This document shows, one piece after another, positions 1 to 10,909 of a stretch of DNA of 64,000 nt; the first letter of the stretch is position 1; the number at the start of each line of letters is the position of its first letter. The DNA comes from Streptomyces pluripotens (lineage in GTDB: Bacteria; Actinomycetota; Actinomycetes; Streptomycetales; Streptomycetaceae): positions 3,286,001-3,350,000 of the forward strand of contig NZ_CP021080.1 in the NCBI RefSeq assembly GCF_000802245.2, in the 5' to 3' direction. Under the pieces are notes generated by a model, which was given only the letters and a program-made list of their open reading frames with translations, did no database searches and had not been told where the DNA came from. The translations under genes and the position numbers were made by a program.

Positions 1-76
1 CATCGACTCCACGGCCGCTTCCCGTACCGAAAGCCCCGACAGCTCACGCGGCCCTGACTTAGGTAACCTGCACAAA

Positions 77-97
77 GTTGAGTCTATTCCACTCAAG
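77..97. promoter_or_regulatory. HspR operator (HAIR-like) at left edge
   Basis: The sequence reads GTTGAGT-N7-ACTCAAG. It matches 13 of 14 arm positions of the HAIR element CTTGAGT-N7-ACTCAAG bound by HspR. Two more HAIR elements lie before dnaK in this window. The likely target is a minus-strand gene that starts at or just beyond the left edge. clpB is a known HspR target and lies near dnaK in Streptomyces, so it is the first guess, but no clpB codons are visible here. Confidence 0.75.
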
Positions 98-385
98 ACG
101 GCGGACGCACGCTTTCCCGGTGTCGAATTTCCGATGGCTGGCGACTGACACCAGGGGACACCACGCATGCGTACGCACGTGCGAACGCAGCCAGAACCGA
201 AAGGCGCCGGGGCAGGTGGCGGCAAGCGGCACTTCAGATATGCCACCGGCACGAGCGAGCGTGTACTACTGATCCGTCACACATGGTGACCGAGAGGGAA
301 GCGGAGCGAGTGTCCGGGCGAGTCGAACCGATTGATTTCAGCCACCATGGAAGCACCCCCATACCTCGACATAGCAGCACAAACT
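98..385. other. Non-coding stretch, nothing recognised
   Basis: Between the HAIR element and the terminator the open frames are short, overlap each other on both strands and resemble no known protein. It is probably the spacer between two gene units. Confidence 0.5.
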
Positions 386-426
386 GCAGCGGCGTCACCG
401 TGTTCAGGTCACGGTGACGCCGCTGC
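386..426. terminator. Strong bidirectional hairpin
   Basis: A 17-bp perfect stem (386-402 with 410-426) has a 7-nt loop. It lies 43 nt past the stop of the minus-strand Rieske-like gene and would end that transcript. Confidence 0.75.
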
Positions 427-469
427 GGGGGGAAGCACCTGAGCGATCTTTTACGACGGGGGAATCGCG

Positions 470-805
470 TCAGGCACTGCGGGGGGTGGCCGAAATAGTC
501 CGCACATCCGAGACATCCGGTTCTGCCATCCGGTGGTCTCGCTGGTCCAGGTTCACAAAGATCATCCCGTATCGGATGGCACAGCGCACCGGCTGGGGCG
601 CACCCCGGGGCTTGCGCAGGCACCGAAAGGCCCGCACGTCCCCGTCCTCGTCCCGGGTGACGACGACCGGCTCACCGAAGACGGTCACCATCAGCGAGTC
701 GCCGCTGTGGGGGATGGCGGTGACCAGGTCGATGAAGTGCCAGCCCGAGCGATAGGCGGTGGCCATCTCGCGACGGAAGGAGCGGTCATCGGGTGGAGTC
801 GTCAT
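470..805 (-). CDS. Small Rieske-oxygenase-like protein lacking Fe-S ligands
   Basis: A protein of 111 aa when started at the ATG one base after the stop of the upstream peptide gene (TGA-T-ATG). It follows the N-terminal Rieske fold of ring-hydroxylating oxygenases: GWHF near the start, EPVVVTRDEDGDVRAF where the CxH loop should come, and YGMIFVNL, the strand that normally follows the second ligand loop. The CxH and CxxH ligand pairs are absent: the first loop reads CLRK and the second is shortened, so no [2Fe-2S] cluster is expected. Translation is probably coupled to the peptide gene, because no good ribosome site precedes the ATG. The function is unknown; the context suggests it acts with the exported peptide or the divergent LuxR-type regulator. 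Confidence 0.65.
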   Translation of the reverse strand: MTTPPDDRSFRREMATAYRSGWHFIDLVTAIPHSGDSLMVTVFGEPVVVTRDEDGDVRAFRCLRKPRGAPQPVRCAIRYGMIFVNLDQRDHRMAEPDVSDVRTISATPRSA

Positions 806-806
806 A

Positions 807-1013
807 TCAAGACCACTGAGTGTCACTCGGGGCTGCCGCAGCATAGTCATCGACAGCCCCACCAGGCTTCACGAATGACCACTGGGTGTCCGCCCGTACG
901 TCGCTCTTCGCAGTGGAGAGGCCATTCAGCGTTCCGAAGGCCACAACGGCTGAGAAGGCGGCGACAAGCACCGAGCGAAGCATTCTCTTACGCATAGTCG
1001 GCTTCGTCCTCAC
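807..1013 (-). CDS. Exported small peptide with two DTQWS motifs
   Basis: A 68-aa ORF with a GTG start preceded by AGGGGA at 7 nt; an in-frame ATG lies at 995. It has a textbook Sec signal: a basic start (MRKRMLR), a hydrophobic core LVAAFSAVVAFGTL and a plausible cleavage after VRA. Cleavage there would leave a mature peptide of about 27 aa that begins and ends with DTQWS. It is the first gene of a two-gene unit with the Rieske-like gene and is divergent from a LuxR-type regulator. The size, export signal and repeated motif suit a signal or small bioactive peptide, but this is inference. I do not recognise a characterised family. Confidence 0.65.
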   Translation of the reverse strand: MRTKPTMRKRMLRSVLVAAFSAVVAFGTLNGLSTAKSDVRADTQWSFVKPGGAVDDYAAAAPSDTQWS

Positions 1014-1088
1014 TTGAAGGTCCCCTCTTCCCCCGTCGACTACGACGATGGCTCATTCGGGCACGTCATGGCCACACAATCAGTGCAT

Positions 1089-1105
1089 CATGTTCCTGCA
1101 TGTTC
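1089..1105 (+). promoter_or_regulatory. Direct repeat CATGTTC, 10-nt period
   Basis: CATGTTC-CTG-CATGTTC lies in the divergent spacer between the peptide unit and the LuxR-type gene. Same-face spacing of two heptamers suggests a regulator site, perhaps for the adjacent protein. Inference only. Confidence 0.35.
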
Positions 1106-1126
1106 AGGACCCTGGGGGGTGGAGAT

Positions 1127-2137
1127 TTGACGAAGAATCCGACATACGTGACACATCCCCACGCGATTACTGAACTATGTGAGGAAGGAAGGCTTCTCTA
1201 CGCCAACGCACTCCGCACCGGCCGCGTCGCCCGTGCGGACGTGGAGGCCGCTCCCTGCCTCATGGAGTTCGCCCTGCTGCACGCCGACCCCGACGACCCG
1301 AACTGGCTCCGCCCTGTCCCCCCATCGGTAGCCCTGGCACGGCGGCTCAGCCCGATCGAGCGCGAGATCACCGAGCGCAGGCGCACCTCCCTGGAGATCG
1401 CCGACGTCTTCGAACCCTTCATGAACCTCACCGCACAGGACGGTGCTCCCACCCACTCGATCACCGTGCTGGAGGGCCTCGACCGCATCAACGCCGCCCT
1501 CGACCTGGCAACCGACCAGTGCCGCAGCGAGGTACTGACGGTACAGCCGAGCGTCCGTCACCCCCAACGGAGAATCATCGAGGGTCTGGAGCGCGACAAG
1601 ACCCTGATCGAACGTGGCGTCCGCATCCGCACGTTGTACCAGCACACTGCCCGGTTCATCCCCGAACGGCTGGCCTACGTCGACCAGTTCGTCAATGGCA
1701 AAGCCGAGTACCGCACCATCGACGAACTGGTCGAACGGCTCATCATCTGCGATGAGACGGTCGCCTTCATCCCCATACGGGACGACCGGCAAGTCGCCCT
1801 GGAGCTGCGTCACCCGGGCCTCGTCGGATATCTGATCAAGGTCTTCGAGTTCATGTGGGGGCGTGCCGTACCACTGAGCGCCGGCACCCCCTACGAGACC
1901 GCCCCCGACGGCATCACCGAGATCCAGCACTCCATCGCCAAGCTCCTCGTCGAAGGCCACGTCGACGAGGCCATCGCCCGCCGCCTGGGCATGAACGTCC
2001 GCACCTGCCGCGCCCACATCGCCAAACTCGCCCAGGCCCTGGGCAGCGGCAGCCGTGCCCAGCTCGGCTACCTCATCGCGCAGTCAGGCATCCTCGACAA
2101 GGACACCCCCCTGCCGGATCGAGGGGGCTCGCAGTGA
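1127..2137 (+). CDS. LuxR-type HTH regulator, paralogue 1
   Basis: A protein of about 336 aa. The TTG start at 1127 follows a GGGGGGTGGAG run; an in-frame ATG at 1100 has no ribosome site. The C-terminal 60 residues form a LuxR-like helix-turn-helix (ARRLGMNVRTCRAHIAKL). The first 60 residues hold a small helical domain (LCEEGRLLYANAL, then ALLHADPDDPNWL), and the middle resembles the TrmB/PLD-like sensor part found in many Streptomyces orphan LuxR proteins (SEVLTVQP, then a long ligand-type domain). There is no receiver domain, so it is not a classical response regulator. The gene is divergent from the DTQWS peptide unit and convergent with a paralogue of the same architecture at 2205-3248. 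Confidence 0.8.
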   Translation: MTKNPTYVTHPHAITELCEEGRLLYANALRTGRVARADVEAAPCLMEFALLHADPDDPNWLRPVPPSVALARRLSPIEREITERRRTSLEIADVFEPFMNLTAQDGAPTHSITVLEGLDRINAALDLATDQCRSEVLTVQPSVRHPQRRIIEGLERDKTLIERGVRIRTLYQHTARFIPERLAYVDQFVNGKAEYRTIDELVERLIICDETVAFIPIRDDRQVALELRHPGLVGYLIKVFEFMWGRAVPLSAGTPYETAPDGITEIQHSIAKLLVEGHVDEAIARRLGMNVRTCRAHIAKLAQALGSGSRAQLGYLIAQSGILDKDTPLPDRGGSQ

Positions 2138-2204
2138 CCCGGGGCTGAGCGGGGCACCCCCGTGACATCCGAACCGCACCCGGCACACGGCACCACCGGC
2201 TGCC

Positions 2205-3248
2205 TCATCGCGCGCCCGGAGATCCCGGGTCGGAAGCGGTGAGGGCGGCGGCCGGCAGACCGGACCGCTGGCCGTCCAGACCCACCTGGGCGATGCGGAC
2301 GCCCAGTTGAGTACGGCTGGCAGCGCCGAGCGTCTCCGACAACCGGGCGATGTGGGCACGACAGGTACGGACACTGATACCGAGCCGCTCGGCGATCACC
2401 GCGTCCTGATGGCCCTCGGCAAGCAGCGCGGCGATGGACTGCTCGCGGTGCGAGATGCCCTCGATCCCGGTGTCGGGCAGCGGCGCGGTCAGCGGGATCG
2501 CCAGCCGCCACAGGCGCTCGAAGACGGTCACCAAGTACTCGACCAGGGCCGGATGGCGCAGTTCCAGGGCGATCGTGCGGTCCGTGTTCGCGGGGATGAA
2601 GGCAACCGTGCGGTCGAACAGGATGAGGCGGTCGATGACCTCGTCGAGGGTACGTGCCTCGACCGCGTCTCCCATCAACTCCAGGTAGTTGAGCAACCCC
2701 TGCCCGTGCCGGGCCACATGCGTGTACAGGTCGCGCATCCGCACGCCCCGGCCGCGCAGGGCCAGCGCCCGGTGCAGTCCCTCGGTCAGTTCGGCCTCCC
2801 GTCTGATGCCGCCCGGCTGCACCGTGAGCACCTCGGTCGTACACGCTTCGGTCGCCTCGTCCATCGCGGCCTGGATGCGGGAGAGCCCGTCCAGCACCCG
2901 GATGGCGCTGCCCTCGGCCGGCCCGGCAAGGGTGTTCAGCCGCCGGCCGAGGTCCGCGTACCGCTCGAAGGCGGCCACCGCCGAGCCCACCCGCCGCTGG
3001 CTCTCACTGACCTCGTCGTAGACCCCGCGCAGCAGCCTGGTCATGACCTCCTGCGGGGAGGTGGGAACCAACCAGTCCATGTCGTCGGGGTCCGGGTGCA
3101 GCAGAGCCAGTTCCATCAGGCAGGGCACCGACTCGGCGTCCGTGCGCGGCACTCGTCCCCGGCGCACGGCACGGGAATACACGCGGTCCCCGGCCTCGCA
3201 CAGCCGGTCGGCACCGTGCGGATGCTGCTCCGCCCCACGCCCGGCCAT
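2205..3248 (-). CDS. LuxR-type HTH regulator, paralogue 2
   Basis: A protein of about 347 aa with the same architecture as the gene at 1127. It has an N-terminal helical block (LCEAGDRVYSRAVRRGRV, ALLHPDPDDMDWL), a central TEVLTVQPGG stretch and a C-terminal LuxR HTH (AERLGISVRTCRAHIARL). The ATG at 3248 is preferred over the upstream in-frame start because a weak GGGTGGGATGGG tract lies before it and homology with the paralogue begins after it. No small exported peptide was found upstream, unlike paralogue 1. The convergent paralogous pair suggests local duplication; the ligand and targets are unknown. Confidence 0.8.
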   Translation of the reverse strand: MAGRGAEQHPHGADRLCEAGDRVYSRAVRRGRVPRTDAESVPCLMELALLHPDPDDMDWLVPTSPQEVMTRLLRGVYDEVSESQRRVGSAVAAFERYADLGRRLNTLAGPAEGSAIRVLDGLSRIQAAMDEATEACTTEVLTVQPGGIRREAELTEGLHRALALRGRGVRMRDLYTHVARHGQGLLNYLELMGDAVEARTLDEVIDRLILFDRTVAFIPANTDRTIALELRHPALVEYLVTVFERLWRLAIPLTAPLPDTGIEGISHREQSIAALLAEGHQDAVIAERLGISVRTCRAHIARLSETLGAASRTQLGVRIAQVGLDGQRSGLPAAALTASDPGSPGAR

Positions 3249-3564
3249 TGCCCATCCCACCCCCGGTGTGCTGCCACTTCCGCAGCGCAACTATGCGCGG
3301 CACCGACTGGGTCCGCAACACGGCTCCCCACGCGGCGCCCGCCGCAAACCACCGTTATGGCCGGGTATCATCCAGGCTCCGCGCCTCGCGTTGCAACAAC
3401 GTGAAGGCCGTGCGGACATGACCGGGGCATCGTTGCTCCCGCCTCCCACCAGAGCCCGGCCCCCGGAGCGGCAATCGGACGCCCCCGCCCCGCAGGGGGC
3501 CGGCGAAGGCGGGTGGCACGACGCTCCGGGAAGGCCGCCGGGGTCAGTGAACGCCACACGGCCG

Positions 3565-3595
3565 CGAGCCGTACGACGTCACGTCGTACGGCTCG
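3565..3595. terminator. Hairpin terminator after sugar-binding gene
   Basis: A 14-bp perfect stem closes on a TCA loop (arms 3565-3578 and 3582-3595), 20 nt past the minus-strand stop at 3616. Confidence 0.75.
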
Positions 3596-3615
3596 GTGCC
3601 CGTGGTGGGTCGTGG

Positions 3616-4722
3616 CTACTTCAGGCCGATCGCCGCACACGCCGCCTTGTACTTGGCGGTGCAGATGTCATCGATGGTGTAGATGCCGTCCGCGACGACG
3701 GTGTCCTTGATGGTGCTCTTCGTCAGCGCGCTCGGCTGCACCAGCTTGGAGGGGATGTTCTTGGTGGTGGGGCTGTCGACCTTGTCCTGGGTGAGCGCAT
3801 CGAACTGGATGTCCCTGCCCTGGATCCTGGCGACGGCCATCTGCGCGGCGGCATCGGCCTCGTCCGGGTAGGACTTGTAGATGCTCATGTACTGCTCACC
3901 GGTCACGACGCGCTGGACCGCGTCGAGTTCGGAGTCCTGACCGGTGATCGGGGGCAGATGGGTGACGCCGGCCGCCCTCAGGGCCTTGATGACGCCGCCC
4001 GCCATGCCGTCGTTGGCGGCGTAGACGCCGGCGATGTTGTCCTTGCCGATCTTGGCGATCGCCTTGGTCATGTTGGCCTCGGCGTTCTCCGGCTTCCAGT
4101 CCGTGGTGTCGAAGCTGTCCGCGATCGTGACCTTGCCGTTCAGCTCGGAGAGCGCACCCTGCTTGAACTGCTTGGCGTTCGGGTCGGTGGGGGAGCCGTT
4201 CATCATGACGATCTTGTCGGAGGTGTCGACGTTCGGCCCCAGGGCCTCCAGCAGGGTGCGGGCCTGCACTTCGCCGACGAGTTCGTTGTCGAAGGAGATG
4301 TAGGCGTCGATCGGACCCTCGGCGAGGCGGTCGTAGGCGATGACCGGAATGCCCGCCGCCTTGGCCTTCTTCACCCCGCTGGCGATGGCGTGCGAGTCGA
4401 CCGCGTCGAGCAGGATGACGTCGACCTTGTCGTCGATCATCTTCTGCAGCTGCCCGGCCTGCCGGGAGGCGTCCGCGGCGGCGTTGGCGTACTCGACCTT
4501 GCCCTGCTTCTTGGTGAGTTCGGCGACCTTCTTCTTGATGATGGGGTAGTCGAACTTGTCGTAGCGGGTGTTGGCCTTCTCCGGCAGCAACAGGCCCACC
4601 GTGATGTCGTTGCCCTTGGTCGGGCTCGCGCTCGCGCCGTCCCCCGCCGCGTTCAGCACGCCACAGCCGGCGAGCGAGAGGGTCATCGTGGACGCGGCCA
4701 CGGATAGGGCGATACGACGCAT
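3616..4722 (-). CDS. Sugar ABC transporter substrate-binding lipoprotein (xylose type)
   Basis: A 368-aa lipoprotein. Its signal ends in the lipobox LAGC, so the mature protein is anchored to the outer face of the membrane. The body is a periplasmic-binding-protein fold of the ribose/xylose (Peripla_BP_4) group, with KMIDDKVDVILLDAVDS, GIPVIAYDR, GVYAANDGMAGGVIKAL and PPITGQDSELDAVQRV. These match XylF-like D-xylose binders. The ATG at 4722 is chosen because the signal sequence begins there and GAAGTGAG precedes it; a GTG at 4734 is the alternative. No ATPase or permease gene lies next to it, so it stands alone and its transporter partners must be elsewhere. The exact sugar is not provable from sequence. 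Confidence 0.85.
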   Translation of the reverse strand: MRRIALSVAASTMTLSLAGCGVLNAAGDGASASPTKGNDITVGLLLPEKANTRYDKFDYPIIKKKVAELTKKQGKVEYANAAADASRQAGQLQKMIDDKVDVILLDAVDSHAIASGVKKAKAAGIPVIAYDRLAEGPIDAYISFDNELVGEVQARTLLEALGPNVDTSDKIVMMNGSPTDPNAKQFKQGALSELNGKVTIADSFDTTDWKPENAEANMTKAIAKIGKDNIAGVYAANDGMAGGVIKALRAAGVTHLPPITGQDSELDAVQRVVTGEQYMSIYKSYPDEADAAAQMAVARIQGRDIQFDALTQDKVDSPTTKNIPSKLVQPSALTKSTIKDTVVADGIYTIDDICTAKYKAACAAIGLK

Positions 4723-4815
4723 TCGAGGGCTCACTTCAGGTGCGTTCCGGACGTGGGTGGTGCTATACGGCCTAGGTGTCTGAAAAGACAACGCGGAGGC
4801 CACACCCGGCGTCAA

Positions 4816-5333
4816 GGCGTCTCACTTAACGAGTCCGCAACAGCACGTTCCGCTGCCCCCGCAAACCGCCCGAAGAATCGCCTTCAAACGCCCTTTACGG
4901 ACGCTTCATTCAAGAGGACTCCATGACGCGGCAAAGAAAGAGGTTCGTTCAAACAGCCGAATGAACTCAGCCATCCTCAGCTCATCCGCCCCGCGGTGCG
5001 CCACGGTCTCCCGCAGATCCCCCGCCCCGTCCCGGTGGTACGGGAAGACGGGCGGCACGGCCGCCCCGAGGGGCTCCGCACCCGCCCCGCCGGCCATCGC
5101 CCGGACGATGCTGTGCCGGTCCGCAGGGCTGTTGCCGCACGAGGCGACCGCTCGTCCGCGTACCGTCCATCCGCCGGCCTTCCCTGGCTCGCTGACCACG
5201 CGTCGGACGCGCCAGCGCCTCTCCGGTGGCCTCCCGTGCGGGCCGCGGAGGCGTTGCACGGAGGAGCAGCCGCAGTACGCCCGCACCTGCACGCCCCACA
5301 GCCCCCTCGTCCCGGCAGGCGTACGGGGAACGG
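4816..5333. other. Intergenic region, possible gene decay
   Basis: About 500 nt between the sugar-binding gene and hspR. Open frames exist on both strands, but none has a convincing start, ribosome site or recognisable domain. A minus-strand frame between about 4910 and 5150 (ending near MAEFIRLF) looks mildly protein-like and could be a decayed gene. Confidence 0.4.
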
Positions 5334-5370
5334 CGAGGGCCCGCAGGCGGCGGACGCCTACGGGCCCTCG
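5334..5370. terminator. Terminator of the dnaK operon
   Basis: The arms CGAGGGCCCG and CGGGCCCTCG form a 10-bp GC-rich stem with a 17-nt loop, 18 nt past the hspR stop on the minus strand. Confidence 0.7.
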
Positions 5371-5387
5371 GGGGGACTCAGCCGCGG

Positions 5388-5846
5388 TCAGTCGGACTGC
5401 TGGCGCCGCTTCGGCCGCCACACCACCAACGCGCTGGTCCGCTGCGCTTCCTGGTACGGGACCAGATCACGACGGTAGGAGGCATGGACGGCTGCCTCAC
5501 GCTGCTGCATCGCGACCGCCGCGCCCTCCACCGCCGACTGCAACTCCGCGACACGGGCCTGCAGCGCGGCGACCTGGTTCTCCAGTTCGATGATCCGCTT
5601 GATGCCGGCCAGGTTGATGCCCTCGTCCTGCGACAGCTGCTGCACCTGGCGGAGCAGCTCGATGTCGCGGGCCGAGTAACGCCGCCCCCGGCCCGCGGTG
5701 CGGTCGGGGGAGACCAGGCCCAGCCGGTCGTACTGGCGCAGCGTCTGTGGATGGAGCCCGGACAGCTGGGCCGCCACCGAGATGACGTAGACCGGGGTCT
5801 CCTCGGTCAGCTCATACGGGTTCCGCCGACGGCCTGAAGTATCCAT
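5388..5846 (-). CDS. hspR: HspR, MerR-family heat-shock repressor
   Basis: A 152-aa MerR-type protein. The N-terminal winged HTH shows VYVISVAAQLSGLHPQTLRQ, then YDRLGLVSPDRTAGRGRRYS. A coiled coil of about 45 residues follows (ELENQVAALQARVAELQSAV). HspR binds HAIR elements with DnaK as co-repressor and shuts off the dnaK operon, clpB and lon. The gene sits last in dnaK-grpE-dnaJ-hspR, 8 nt after dnaJ, so it is autoregulated through the two HAIR sites before dnaK. The start at 5846 (MDTSG) is preferred to the in-frame start at 5858. Confidence 0.95.
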   Translation of the reverse strand: MDTSGRRRNPYELTEETPVYVISVAAQLSGLHPQTLRQYDRLGLVSPDRTAGRGRRYSARDIELLRQVQQLSQDEGINLAGIKRIIELENQVAALQARVAELQSAVEGAAVAMQQREAAVHASYRRDLVPYQEAQRTSALVVWRPKRRQQSD

Positions 5847-5854
5847 GGGGGCTC

Positions 5855-7030
5855 TCAATCTCCCTTCGCGGCCTCGAACAGCTCCGCCCGCGGGTCCTCG
5901 CCCGCGGTCGCCTCGCGATACGCCTCCAGCGCGTCACGAGCCTTCCCCGAAAGGTCCTTGGGGACACTCACCTCGACAGTGACCAGCAGGTCGCCACGGC
6001 TGCCGTCCTTGCGGACCGCACCCTTGCCCCGCGCCCGCATCGTACGGCCGTTCGGGGTGCCGGAGGGCAGCTTCAGGGTGACCGCCGGGCCACCGAGGGT
6101 CGGTACGCGCACCTCGCCGCCGAGGGTCGCCTCGGCGAACGTCACCGGCACGGTGACGGTGAGGTTGTCGCCCTTGCGACCGAACACCGGGTGATCGCCG
6201 ACGTGCACGACCACGTAGAGATCGCCCGCCGGTCCGCCCCGCTCGCCGGGCGCGCCCTTGCCGCGCAGCCGGATGCGCTGCCCGTCGGTGACGCCCGCCG
6301 GGATGCGGACCTGCATGGTGCGGGACGACTTGGCGCGCCCGCTGCCCTTGCACTCCGTGCAGGGGTGCTCGGCGATCAGGCCGCGGCCCTTGCAGTCGGG
6401 ACAGGGGTCGGTGAGCGAGAACCCGCCGCCCGAACCCCGCGCCACCTGCCCGGTGCCGACGCAGGTCGGACACACGCGCGGTGTGCCGTTCTTGTCGCCG
6501 GTGCCGGAACAGGCCTTGCAGGGCGCCTGGGAGGACATCCTGAGGGGCACCGTGGCGCCCTCGATGGCCTCCGTGAAGCTCAGCGTGACCTCGGACTCGA
6601 TGTCCTGGCCGCGCCGGGGCTGGGTACGCGCGCCGGCGCCGCCGCCACGATTGAACAGGCCCCCGAAGACGTCCCCGATTCCGCCGCCGAAACCGCCGCC
6701 CTGGGCACCGCCCTGGGCACCGCCTCCGAAGAGGTCGCCCAGGTCGAAGTTGAACGAGCCGCCGGCGCCCGGTCCGGGGCGGAAGCCGCCGTTGCCGAAC
6801 AGGGCGCGTGCCTCGTCGTACTCCTTGCGCTTCTTGGGGTCGCCGAGGACGTCGTTCGCCTCGGAGACCTCCTTGAAGCGCTCCTCGGCCTTGGCGTTGC
6901 CCTTGTTCGCGTCCGGGTGGAACTCGCGGGCGAGCTTCCGGTACGCCTTCTTGATCTCGGCCTCGGTGGCGTCCTTGGGGACGCCGAGGACCTTGTAGTA
7001 GTCCTTCTCGATGAAGTCCTTGGTGCTCAT
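5855..7030 (-). CDS. dnaJ: Chaperone DnaJ
   Basis: A 391-aa type I Hsp40. The J domain (residues 1-75) contains the HPD tripeptide in REFHPDAN, which stimulates the DnaK ATPase. A Gly/Phe-rich linker follows (about 85-150), then four zinc-binding CxxCxGxG repeats (CKACSGTG, CPTCVGTG, CPDCKGRG, CTECKGSG) and the C-terminal substrate-binding barrel (GDLYVVVHVGDHPVFGRKGD). It is the third gene of the heat-shock operon, 42 nt downstream of grpE. Length and motifs are complete. Confidence 0.97.
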   Translation of the reverse strand: MSTKDFIEKDYYKVLGVPKDATEAEIKKAYRKLAREFHPDANKGNAKAEERFKEVSEANDVLGDPKKRKEYDEARALFGNGGFRPGPGAGGSFNFDLGDLFGGGAQGGAQGGGFGGGIGDVFGGLFNRGGGAGARTQPRRGQDIESEVTLSFTEAIEGATVPLRMSSQAPCKACSGTGDKNGTPRVCPTCVGTGQVARGSGGGFSLTDPCPDCKGRGLIAEHPCTECKGSGRAKSSRTMQVRIPAGVTDGQRIRLRGKGAPGERGGPAGDLYVVVHVGDHPVFGRKGDNLTVTVPVTFAEATLGGEVRVPTLGGPAVTLKLPSGTPNGRTMRARGKGAVRKDGSRGDLLVTVEVSVPKDLSGKARDALEAYREATAGEDPRAELFEAAKGD

Positions 7031-7072
7031 CCTCGACGTACCCCCTTTCCGTGGTTCCCCTCGGTGTACACG

Positions 7073-10682
<3,610 letters not shown>

Positions 10683-10870
10683 GGCTCTAAGGTAGGTGTA
10701 AATGTAGCAATTCGGTACGAATAACACGATCGGATTGCCCACCCCTGGAAAAGCAGTGAGGAAGGATGGGCATCCCGCTCCCGGGAAGGCGCCCCTCAGC
10801 GACCCAGATCACCCCGCGCCACGCTGCATCCGGACGGAAGATGGGGGTAGTCTCAGACGGACTGCATAAG

Positions 10871-10884
10871 TTACCGCTTAGTAA
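10871..10884. promoter_or_regulatory. Palindrome TTAC-N6-GTAA
   Basis: TTACCGCTTAGTAA lies 25 nt upstream of the Fe-S reductase start. Its perfect 4-nt arms and AT-rich outer bases in GC-rich DNA suggest a repressor site, possibly TetR type. Confidence 0.35.
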
Positions 10885-10909
10885 TTTCGAGGCTGCCTCA
10901 GGAGCCCCC

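Noticed and set aside
1175..2017. 280-aa minus-strand ORF opposite the first LuxR-type gene
   Set aside because: A shadow frame typical of GC-rich DNA; no ribosome site or domain, while the plus-strand gene has clear motifs.
3043..4707. 554-aa plus-strand ORF across the sugar-binding gene
   Set aside because: Antisense shadow of the LuxR paralogue and the sugar-binding lipoprotein; Asp/Gly/Val-rich composition without domains.
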